Assembly (NCBI RefSeq): GCF_037126465.1
Contig: NC_088202.1
Coordinates: 125,998,123-126,062,122, forward strand
Reading direction: 5' to 3'
DNA: 64,000 bases
Origin: Ornithodoros turicata
Lineage: Eukaryota > Arthropoda > Arachnida > Ixodida > Argasidae
This document shows, one piece after another, positions 23,485-33,515 of the stretch. The notes below the pieces were generated by a model that did no database searches, had not been told where the DNA came from, and worked only from the letters and a program-made list of their open reading frames with translations. Positions within the stretch are counted from its first letter, which is position 1; each line of letters starts with the position of its first letter. Position numbers and translations under genes: made by a program.

Positions 23485-23702
23485 TATACAGGGTGATTGC
23501 TCTAACGTGTCCAGAAATTATATGTAAAGCGAGTGATAAAAGAAAAGCAAGTGGTACTTTTCTGCTACTTGAGTCAGAAAAGGTACTGCTTCACTAGTAG
23601 CACCTGTTTCTTAGTCAAGTAGCTGAAATGTAGCGCTCGTTTCTCTTTTATCGCTCGCTTTAAATAAAATTTCTGGACACGTTAGAGCAAACACTCTGTA
23701 TA
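23485..23702. mobile_element. Palindromic MITE, Tc1/mariner-like (TA target)
   Basis: Left end TATACAGGGTG followed by TTGCTCTAACGTGTCCAGAA-type sequence (one base differs in the left copy); the right end reads the same on the minus strand (TATACAGAGTG). Complementarity continues almost to the middle, so the ~215-bp element folds into one long hairpin. TA at both edges fits a mariner-type target duplication. Non-coding. Confidence 0.8.
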
Positions 23703-25985
23703 CTGGGCTAAGATTCCTCTCGCAAAAAAAGATGTAACACGTACTTTCGCCACTTATTACGTTATATATATGCAAAGTACTGCTGAACAGATGTCTCTCT
23801 TCCCTTATGACATCCCAAGGCCTCCCTTATGCACACGGACATTCCCTACTTCATGTCTGTGTTTATGTTTGAAGAGCACGTGAACTTACCAAATTATAGA
23901 TTTCGTCATACTCCGCCACAATACACGTGCATCGAGATACAATAAAACAACGGCAACGACGACAACCAATATTCGTACATGCCATGATGAGTCATGAAAT
24001 TCACCAGTTAGTTTGTAGCTCACTACACTATAGGGCACACCGGTTAGTAGGATGTATGAAATGATGAGGTCATGACATGACGACGTGTGAATATTGATAT
24101 TACATCCTTGTCCTTGGTCACAAGAAACATGAAACGTGGACAGATTGATGGCAGTGTACGAAGGCATATAAGTCACAATATGAGTCCACATCTATAGTTA
24201 AGACTGTAGAGGAGACCGCTGTCCCTTAGAAATTACACGCAGAAAAGCGGTGTGTGACGGTATTGCAAGTTGTTAGGCAAGGGGATCTAACATACCAGCA
24301 TACCTTACGAGCATGACTGATGCTATCAGCAGTGATGCTATCCATCCGGTTTCGTAGTACCCTCTCTTGCACTATACAGCTCTCTATGATCACGTTTGTC
24401 TGTTCGGTTTGTGAAAACACACAGCGCATTTGGAACATACCAGCCTGTAGGAGCGGTCAAGCCTGTGCTTCAAATTATGGGACATAGAATATAATTCAGG
24501 AACATATATGTTGGTAGGAACATTTTACGAGGACAACGCAATCATAACATTGAAGGACATTGTATCCAATGTTATGCCCCGACCCCGCTATTCTATGAAC
24601 AGCCGTAAATATAATTCAAGCCAGTCATTTTCTAATTTAGGTAGCACGTGAAGACATTGGAACCCTGCCCACCTACAATATTATTTCTGACACACGTCAT
24701 CCTTCTTCGTGTTGGCCTCTAAATTTCTGCCCTATGAAAGATAACTCGGCAAAACAGCAACATAAGCAGTTTCGAATGTGCGTCTCCTCACAATTTATTG
24801 CAACCATTATCGTGTCGTCGATGGAACCACATATATAGTTCGGCGCCTTTATTTCTCTCCTCTGGTCTTTCACTTTTGAATTGCATATGTGTGGTTTACT
24901 GACCGTTGAGTAACAGCTTGCGTACTCACCGCTGTCATTCAACCATCCCACAACTAGCGTCATCAAAACATTTTCAGAGTAACGCAGGAAACGGCAAAAA
25001 TTACGCGCATTTGGCGTCCATCACTCAAGTTTTACCCCTGGACGCCTGACATTACGCTATAGCTGCGGAGGCTCGAACTACGTAAGCGGGTCTATAACGA
25101 GCACTCCCAGGAAGTGTTAACGCCAGAGGGACGCAGTCGTACATAAATTAAAGCACTCGACGACAGACGCATGGAGACACGTCTTGAAAGACAAAGAGAA
25201 AGAGAGTTTGGAAGCAAATTTCAGGGTTTCGGGAACTGGAGGGGCTTTCATCACCTATCCTCGAATGACAAGTACACCAAAATTCGATTAGCCTCCTCAA
25301 GGAACAGAAGCCGTAAGGAAGGCGAGGCACTCGCGATCACATGGGCTTGCAGGGAATGATCATGATCAAATAGAACATGGATAATCGGGGAATTATTTAA
25401 AACATGATCGTTTCAACATGGCGCACTGGAGTATCCCACCAATAAGATAAATATTATGATAATAAATTACATACATTCGCAAGAACATCTATACACCTTT
25501 TAACAACAACTGCCGACCCCTGGAACAAGTAGATCGCAATTCTGTTTAATGCAGCCCGGCGAATTGAAGCTGTTTAGTATGTTCATTATTTGTTTCATGC
25601 TTTTTTTTTTTCTATTTCGTGTGTTTTGTAGTGACTAAGATGGTTGAATCAATTGTGAGGGAGAAGACCTATTCTTGCCTTATATAACACGAACAGGGTG
25701 ATATAATTTGTGCTCGTATGCAGTTGCAGTGACATCCTTATAATGAGTGGCTGATATCCTTATCCACTGCTTGTAACTTTAGCAATACGAACAGGAACTG
25801 TTTGGTCAAATGATTGTATATCTGTGAATACATTAGTCTTGTGTTGTGCGTCTAGTCTTATGTCTTCCTCAAACTGAAGGAAATGCTACCTCTTTCTACA
25901 GTACACCAACTCGCTTGCACCATTCAAATTTGCACATTATTCTCCCGGCCTCACCTCATCATTTGCTATTACATGAGCCATTGGT
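23703..25985. other. Gene-free stretch
   Basis: Short ORFs only. A perfect 10-bp stem with a 14-nt loop at 24543-24576 (CATAACATTG...CAATGTTATG) is the only local structure noticed; too short for a miRNA precursor. Confidence 0.45.
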
Positions 25986-25994
25986 GGCAAACTT

Positions 25995-26045
25995 CCTCAT
26001 TTCATCATCACTTCGTTTGTTTGTTGTTGTTGCAGTTGTTGTGTA
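25995..26045 (+). mobile_element. Retroelement 3' tail, (GTT)n type
   Basis: CTTCCTCATTTCATCATCAC followed by GTTTGTTTGTTGTTGTTG, the tail of the family seen at 2.2, 54.4 and 57.6 kb, here on the plus strand and severely 5'-truncated. Confidence 0.4.
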
Positions 26046-26137
26046 TTTCCGGCAAGTATGATTTTCTGTTTTGATTTTTTTTTTCGTTCATTCCAATGGA
26101 ACGTAGATTACAGAAAAATCGTACAGATTATGGCCTC

Positions 26138-26195
26138 GTTGAACTCCCATGTCATCGCCACTTCTTCATTTATTGTTGTTGTTGTTGTTGAACTC
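26138..26195 (+). mobile_element. Ultra-short retroelement insertion with 9-bp target duplication
   Basis: The direct repeat GTTGAACTC at 26138-26146 and 26187-26195 brackets a 40-bp insert, CCATGTCATCGCCAC then TTCTTCATTTATTG and (TTG)n. The insert is the extreme 3' end of the (GTT)n-tail family, so this is a strongly truncated target-primed insertion. Confidence 0.65.
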
Positions 26196-26199
26196 AAGC

Positions 26200-28540
26200 C
26201 TTCATATTTTTTTGTGTGTTCTGTTTGTTATGTTTCTAAGAAGTAACTCAGAGATCAATGAAATCAGTGTTCTTGCAACTCATCTCCTCACCCTATAAAT
26301 ACAGCTTCTGAGGTTCCGCCTTTCTCTCTCTCTCTCTTTCTTTCTGACCTTGCCTCTATAACATTTCCTGTGGTTCGTCCCACATGAAGTTCAGGCAAAA
26401 CAAATTTTCGTCCATGTTAACAATGAAGCCCAAGTTTCGAAGAGTTCGTTGTTGGCTGGCGTATATTCCTGACAATCCACCATCACTTCGCACAAGCACA
26501 ACTGCACATATGGATCCATATTATTCCTATCAGACTGCGCAGTTCACACTACGCACGGTTCGCCACCTGTTTATTTCACGCTGAATATACTTCCGATATA
26601 TCCCGCCCTGGAACGCAAAGAGGAGCTTGCGCGCATTTTAAAGCGAACTACGTACACTCGCAGTCCATTCGAGTACATCAGGCGAATCGGTTGACGATGT
26701 ATCCAAAGAGAAAAGCGCAGCAAGCTCCTATAGTTTGAGCGGCCATTAAACCGCCATTACGGACGTTTTATGGGAGGCCATCGATCCGAAATTTCCTGGC
26801 GGAAATCTTCAACGAGCGATAAAAATCGGAACGTGGATCCGCCTTTGATGGAAGGCTTTTGGGAACGTGTATAACTTAATCTGGGATTCCCGACGAGGAG
26901 TATAAAAAGGGATTCAAGCTCAGCCCTTACAGCTCGAAGAGGGCAGACGATAAAAGATAGGGAAACAATAGCTGTGACGGGACAGGACATATAGAACTTT
27001 CGATACCGGCGGCTTCTTCTGGATGGCTAGCTGCAGGGTGTGCACCGTTTTCTTCGAGCTGTAAGATTATGATATTTCGAAGCTCAGTTTGGATGAGATC
27101 ATTTCAGTCCGACGTTGTATTTCAGAGGAATCACAATAATGAAAGAGGAGGGTAGTCATCCAAAGAGCTCATCCCTCTTTCCTATACGCAATGTTATCTC
27201 ATATGGAGCGCAGAATTGAGCGACCTGATATGAGGTGATGCCATCCGTTACGGCGCGTTATATATAACTCGTTTCAAAGATAAAACGGGCATACCTAATA
27301 AATATGAGTGCATGATGCCCGCATGGGTGAACACGCTCAGCTACACGCAACTCTTATGCAAATGTTAACTACATAATATAGGCTAGTTGATATTTACAGT
27401 TTATTTCGAATTACTTTTACCTCATCAATGAAACGTGACATTCAAAATGTTAAAGAATCGTGAAATTTCATTACACTATACACATCGAATAACGTTTATT
27501 TGTATTATTAGCCTTACGTAGAGCAGGGAGATTAAACTAGCAACGATTCATTCAACAATAGACTTTCAGGATATCAAGTGAAAAAAAAAAAGTAAAAGAA
27601 AACCTTCACAGGAAGTACAGGAAGCACGCAATAGAATCGACCAGAAACGGCCGCCCAGACGAGGCATCTTTCTCCGGATATAGCAATATGGAGCAATATG
27701 CAATAAACGAAAGGAATATCGTCTCCATTTCAAGGCATTTTCCCGAACGTGACACCGCCGTAATGCTGAGCATTGATCACTGAAAAAGGTGGGGACTGGC
27801 TCCAAAAGAGGCAGGGACCTCGTATTGTAATTTTGCGTCCCAAGCCCCACCTCTGTACCCTCGCCCGAAATTCCCATTCGTTGTGTAACGCTCCCGAAGT
27901 CATTCGTCATCCATTCGATTCTCTCTGTCTTCCACCTCCCATTCTCCCCTGCTTCCTTTCTTCCTCTTCCCCCAAAGGCATCCTCCTTATCGTCCATTTC
28001 ACATGCGCGAACACGCTCCACTTCCCTCGCTTCCCCCGCGCCGTCTCCCCCCCCCCCCCCCCGTCCCTCCCGACTTGAAAAGCGCTGCTTCTTTTGGAAA
28101 GGACCCGAAGCTTAGTTGCCGCCGGCATTATGTGTGCTTGTTGAGGGAAAGAAATAAACAGGCAAAATATAAACACTCCTTCACGCAAAGCCAAAAGCGC
28201 TCATTCAGTGCACGCAAAGGAACTTTTTTTACGTTTATATGACGTCTTCGCCTCTCTCTTTATTTATTTATTTTTTTCTGCGTACCGAGAAGAAAGCAGA
28301 ATGCGAAAAAGAAAGGAAATGAAGTAGGAAACAGGGAAAGGGAAAGAAAAGCTTCAGATGGAGGAGGAAAGCAGATCGCGATGCCTGTGTTGCCTTCCCA
28401 TATTCTTTCCCCCTCGCTCGAGTTCCCAGCGTAGCCACCAGTAATCGTAAAATATGACCGCTGTGGAAGAGGAGAAATTGATTCAGAAAGTGAAGGAGAG
28501 AAGCTAAGTATCCAAAATAAAGTTGGTGGAAAGGGGGTGG
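26200..28540. other. Gene-free stretch
   Basis: (CT)n near 26323-26343, a TATAAAAAGG at 26901 with no convincing transcript downstream, and a 16-C run at 28047-28062. The 151-codon minus ORF (27566-28021) is low in protein-like features and not accepted. Confidence 0.45.
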
Positions 28541-28582
28541 CACTTCGTCTTGGAACAGCGACGGCCAGCAGTCAGGCTGTTG

Positions 28583-28699
28583 CTACTGTTGCGCGTTCTC
28601 CCCGGTTGGAGGCGGCACTGCAGCTGCCGCTTTATTTTGCTTGAACGCGTGATAATGCTGCTGCTTGTCATCTTTTCCCGTCTTGGGCTTTTGCGCCAT
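28583..28699 (-). CDS. Candidate short ORF / 5' coding exon in a CpG-rich patch
   Basis: Not recognised. A 38-codon frame starts in a near-ideal context (CGAAATGGCG): MAQKPKTGKDDKQQ, then HYHAFKQNKAAAA, then VPPPTGENAQQ and TAG. It lies in a CpG- and GC-rich patch (about 28540-28860) with AAATGGCGC motifs on both strands (28695-28701 minus, 28773-28781 plus) that resemble YY1/Pho sites. Composition is more protein-like than neighbouring ORFs. It could be a short protein, a first exon, or a non-coding promoter element. Same strand as Ubx. Confidence 0.2.
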   Translation of the reverse strand: MAQKPKTGKDDKQQHYHAFKQNKAAAAVPPPTGENAQQ

Positions 28700-28859
28700 T
28701 TCGATTCCCCGTCATTCATTTCGAGAGAAATCACCGGCATCCGTCATACTCGGTTGCAAATGAATTGCGAAGCCAAAATGGCGCCCGGATAGCCATACCA
28801 CCTGTCCTTGCACTGGCTTTGTTGCGCATGCGAGGCTCGCTACTGACAGTTATGCTGTG

Positions 28860-30300
28860 AATAGGATGATCAGGGATCACTGTTCACTGGGAACAGCTGC
28901 TGTGTATACAAGGGCATTACATGCAGGTATGAGAACCGGGGCCAAGATGACATATTTGGTGTGCTAACTAGCAAGGTCAATATCTATTCTTCCTCCACTC
29001 CTTCATTTCCTTCCCCCTTCATTTCCTCCTTTCTAAATGCGAAAAGAGCAGCAATAATGAGCCACAAGTGAGGCTCTGCATTTAGACGGATGTTTGTAAT
29101 TTCGGAACATATCAGGAACACGGGAGTGAAAGGTACTGGATAAGTGGTTCCGAAAATGAGTGCAATATTACGAGGCTTCTTGCAATATGTCCCACAGAAT
29201 AAAATATTGTACATAACGATGTCCTGCATTCAACTCGTTTGCTGTGTCACACTACTTTCATTTCACTTCATGAGTTCATGTGCGCTTCGTGACAAATTTT
29301 TTTTTTCTTTTGCCCTGTCGCGTACGAAAAACACAGGGAACGCAAAACAGAATTAGTGTCGCCACTTTATAGTTTAATATGTCATTATGAACGTAATGAA
29401 GCACATGTTCTCGGATATTAAGGTTGCACTCCGTGTATATTTGAAGTTGCTTAGATGTACTTTATGGCCGCGCATCACAACAAAAATGTTACACCCTCTA
29501 ACGTTTTCAAAGCTTTCACATGTTATGCTCCGTGATGATGCTTATCTTTGTCTTCACGGGGCACCACGTTCATATCTATACAGGCAATATGGTAGCGAGA
29601 CGATACATACATATATACCCTAAAACGCTGTTATCTAAATGTCGGTAAAGGGCTTTCTACCCTTTTGAACACCACCGACGCAGACAGTGTTTGAAAAAGA
29701 TAACGTCCCCCGTTAGGTGTTTTTAGGAGCGTCGCTATCTGTCCGCAATACAATTCCATTATAACGGTGGAGTTGATATACTCGTATATATAAACAGGGA
29801 GGGATGATGTGCCGACTCCCCAACACATAAACACGCTGTTTCTCTCCTCCTATATAAATGGCACGCTTCCACAACCCAAGCATCGCACAACTCTCGTTCA
29901 TGTTCTACAAGTGGTTCTGTCTATATAGTTCTAGCTCGAGGCATGCGGTTGTTTAATACAATTTCTTTCTCTCTCTCTCTTTTTTCATTATTATTTTTTC
30001 CGCCAGACCACTGACTAACGAGTGGAGATAGTATTGACTCGGCGCAAACCGAAAGCGTTGAAAAAAAAAATTTTGAAACAAGAATTGGACAGAAGAATGG
30101 TATGTCCATTGGGATTGTCCGAAGGGTAAGAAGTCCGAACAAAGGTAAGGAGAGACAGGCAAGACGAAAAGGCTTCGGTGATCGAATTAATCGATAATTT
30201 GATAATATGTGTGTGGCTTGAAAGATCGATTAGTTCTAGTCAGGAGCGTCGCAAGTTTTGCGTTGGACCATCCGAGTGGACATATAGCGCTCCTAATTTG
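28860..30300. other. Gene-free stretch
   Basis: Nothing recognised; only short ORFs and a pyrimidine-rich (CT)n near 29965-29985. Confidence 0.45.
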
Positions 30301-30350
30301 AAGAGAGAGCGGGGGGTAGCCTACGCGTTTTTGTGGCAATTAACAAACAT
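30301..30350 (+). repeat. Dispersed repeat family C, copy 1
   Basis: Core TACGCGTTTTTGTGGCAATT followed by AACA; related copies at 31450-31504 (-), 36561-36605 (-) and 38231-38282 (+). Family unknown. Confidence 0.45.
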
Positions 30351-31449
30351 CAAAATGGACAGAATAAACGCACGCCTCTGACTTGCAACAAACCGGGAAA
30401 TTGTGAATGACGGTTGTTTCTGAGCGTGTCATGCGGTGAGGTTCCGTTCTTATTGTATACCTAATCAAAAACAATAAATCTACGTCATCAATGCGAAACG
30501 CCATGTTCACAACGCAAAACGACCTTCCCTCCATCCATCTGCGGAATAACAAGATTTGAAACTACAGTTAGAAAAGGTGACAGAGAAAAGAAAGAAAAGT
30601 GAAATTAATTAAACACAGCGCTATCATGGCAATATTACCTCATATCACCAGTTTTACAACTAATGGGAGCAGCACACGAACCCTCAAAAGAGAGTGAAAA
30701 CAGCGGCTAAAAATTTAAAGAGTGATATGGTGTACAAGACCACACGTGACCGCAGCACGAAAGGATTACCCGGACGTAACTTTACGTTCGCACGTCTCTA
30801 CCTTTACTCACTAGCGTGCGTAATAATAGCGCACTTAATACAGTGAGCAACATTGTATGTCACAGCAAGCAGCATCGTAAAGGGCGCTTATCTTGAATGA
30901 CGCGGATAACGAGCAGCCGAACAAGCCGTTTTATGAGCCCACAAACGACTTGTGTAACTGGGCCCCTCACTGGAACAGGAATGCGTCACGGTAGAGAGAT
31001 ATGGGCGCGGCACAGGTGTTCTACTCCATATAAATGATGAAAAAAAAAGCAATGTTTTGCTATGGCAGTCCAAAGGAAAGGGTTAATGGCTCTCGCAGGG
31101 TTGGATACGCTTGCAGTGTTCGTGAACGCTATATTCTTTCTTGAACATTAAAGCAATACGAAATACGGTTATGTGAGTTTATACCCACTACGATTTCATC
31201 GGCGCAAGTGTAAACAAAGTAATTTGAATGCAGAGAACGTTAATTATATCTAACGCTTGTTAAACAGTTGTACGACAGACAGGTCGAGCGCGAACACTGT
31301 GTCAAAGAAAAGATAGCCCACACAAGCTGGAGCCTTTTTGTGCCTCGAAGTCATTTATAACCGAAGTTAGTCTTAAAGGGACACATAGGGGTTGGTGTTT
31401 TTGTGGGCCTCATAGGGCTACTGGGAGCGTGTATATCTTACACTCAATG

Positions 31450-31504
31450 CTCATCAGTTCAGTTCATAATTGCCACAAAAATGGCGTACACCCCCCCGTT
31501 CTCG
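31450..31504 (-). repeat. Dispersed repeat family C, copy 2
   Basis: Minus strand: GTGTACGCCATTTTTGTGGC then AATTATGAACTGAAC. Preceded on that strand by a G-run and a CGTTCTCG...CGAGAACG hairpin (31498-31523). Confidence 0.45.
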
Positions 31505-31539
31505 TCAAATCAAGCGAGAGAACGTTGTCATTCGGGATG

Positions 31540-32040
31540 ATAGTTGGCTAGGAGTGTGCTACGCGGTGAAGCTGTGTTTTTCGAGTGTAGGGAATCCACA
31601 ACCAGTCGAAAGGAAACGGCGCATACGCACACCCTTGCACTAATGTATTCCTTCGACGAGAGATGGCGCGCAGGACTCCGTGTGTCTGAGGGAAAGGATG
31701 TGTGAGAGCTTTCAGTGGTTCCCGGCTGCAAGACGCCGTAGCTATAGCAACGGCGCCGTGACGTAATGCGTTGTCATGGCGTGGGGGGAAGCGGCGTCTG
31801 TTGCTACGGCCGCTTGTATTGATTGTGTTTTGACTGGCGACGTGCATGAAAGCAAAGCCAACCACCGCGCGGAGGACGGCCGCTGGGAGTTCCCGCCTCT
31901 CTCACAGTGCAGGGAATGCAGCCGCGCAGACAGGCGCACTTTGCTCTTCGTACACGCACAAGATCTTCAAGCATCGAGAAACGTGCTCACGCACAATAAG
32001 CAAATAAACAGATAAGCGGGAGAACCTTGAAGTAATCGGA
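31540..32040. other. CpG-rich patch
   Basis: Visibly enriched in CG dinucleotides (31660-31900) with a CRE-like GTGACGTAA at 31757 and two facing copies of a GCCGTAGC...AAC...GCC motif (about 31734-31754 and 31790-31811, opposite strands). ORFs on both strands are short. It could be a regulatory or promoter patch; nothing coding is recognised. Confidence 0.25.
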
Positions 32041-32203
32041 AGGAGCACGACGGCTTAAACGCCATGAGGACCTGTCCGTCGCGTGTTGAATTTACCACAA
32101 ATGTGTCTGTTTCGAGTTACCGGTTTGTCATGCTTTGAACAGCTTTTTCTTCTTTTGACGTTAAAACGTCTGTAACTTCGGTTTGGTAGCCAGGTCAAAA
32201 TTT

Positions 32204-32890
32204 ACGATGCAACGAAATTATGCCGAATTTCATGACGCGATAACTCGGTGAGTAATAAACCAATCGCAACCAACCTGCTATATCAATATAGCTTACACGT
32301 GTAAGATCCTAACTAATAAGGTCCTTGCGGCGGTTGACGCAATCTCTGAGTGTGGCGGGCGCGTGCGAGAGACGCGGAAATATAGGGGTACGCGTACCTT
32401 GCGGGCAGTCTATCTCGCGAACGTGTGAAGCTGTAGGTCACCAATCGAGGTGTGGAAAGCGTTTGAGAGGTTCGATCTGGCCCTTAAGTGATATCAGCTT
32501 CAACGGCAATAACCAAAATTTTATAAATGTGCAAATTTGAAATTACAAAATGTTGCTAAATGTCGGCACGTACGAAACTAAAATGTGATCAGAATCGAAG
32601 GAAACGGCAATCAGAAGGAAGGGCGGCTCGAGAGGAACCCAAAAAGCACCCAAAGTCCAGCACCGAGCGACCGAGAGAGCTACGGGAGCGCCGAAGACGA
32701 TTAGCGTCGGAGGCAAATTTGACGGCCGACGCGTACAGTGAGCCCTTACCTTCTAGTAATAAATGACTAATGAATGGAATGAACACATGAATAAAGACTC
32801 ATATTTCTTTCACTAAAACCCCATACAGGAGCAAAGGAGTCGGAGATCATGACGTTTTCATGGAAAACACTACGAATCGAACACAACTGA
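32204..32890 (+). repeat. Dispersed repeat family A, copy 2
   Basis: Second copy of the 6013-6599 repeat. It retains a 68-codon frame (32560-32766) whose stretch from 32626 parallels copy 1: AREEPKK...RELRERRRRLA...EPLP, with RRKRQSEGRA before it. Basic Arg/Glu-rich segments of this kind occur in several animal transposon proteins, but I cannot name the family. AATAAATGACTAATGAATGG (32757-32776) follows the frame and may be a 3' end. Confidence 0.6.
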
Positions 32891-33137
32891 GCCCGCCCCA
32901 ATTTTTATTTTTATTTTTGCAACAAATAGGCTGCGATCGCTTCATTTTTTTCCGCGGGAAACTAAACAAGTTGCGACGCTTTTCTCTGCACGTGACTGAG
33001 GAAACAAAAGAAGTATGTAAATGAAAATTAACCGTGGCAAGCTACAAACATAGACGACACAAAAACATAGGCCTCCAACGCCAAAGAAACATTGAAATTC
33101 AAATAACTCAGGAAGAGTGTGCTGATACCAAGAATTC

Positions 33138-33207
33138 AAGGAATCGAACCTGTAGACCCCCTGATTTCCGGTCAGGAATGTTCCATTACACCACCCCATC
33201 ATGGCTC
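33138..33207 (-). ncRNA. tRNA-derived SINE head / tRNA pseudogene
   Basis: Minus strand: A-box-like TGGTGTAATGG, a perfect 5-bp anticodon stem CCTGA/TCAGG with 7-nt loop, and a perfect B box GGTTCGATTCC. The acceptor ends do not pair and position 33 is C, so it is not a functional tRNA. TGAATTCAA occurs on both sides of the tRNA-like part. Confidence 0.5.
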
Positions 33208-33279
33208 TTTGAATTCAAAAGAATTATCTTTGTACATAGCGTACTAGGCGAGATAAAAACACTTAAAACGGGCATACGA

Positions 33280-33515
33280 GTCAAGCTCTGACGTCAGAGG
33301 AGACAGAGCTACGGTCAGTCCCATTGGTATAGCCGTAAGCACGTGACCTCTCCCGCGCGCTGCGGCACAGGCAGTGACAAAGAGCCTAATGAGTTTCGAT
33401 GTTAGCTGTGTCGATTTGCTAAGGACCTCTTGCGCGCTTTGCTGTACAAAAAAAAAAAAAAAAAAAAAAGAAAAGGAAGTGAAATTCAGGTTCACTTCGA
33501 TGTAAAAAATTCACC
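33280..33515 (+). repeat. Dispersed repeat family B, copy 1
   Basis: Shares with 39262-39485 the order GACGTCAGAGGAG / CAGAGCTACG / TCCCATTGGT / GTAAGCACGTGACCTC / AATGAGTTTC / CAGGTTCACNTCGATG. A 22-A run (33448-33469) interrupts this copy. CCAAT-like and CACGTG motifs lie next to each other in both copies. Confidence 0.6.

Noticed and set aside
24543..24576. Hairpin as miRNA precursor
   Set aside because: Stem of only 10 bp.
33138..33207. Functional tRNA gene
   Set aside because: The B box is perfect, but the acceptor stem does not pair and position 33 is not T.
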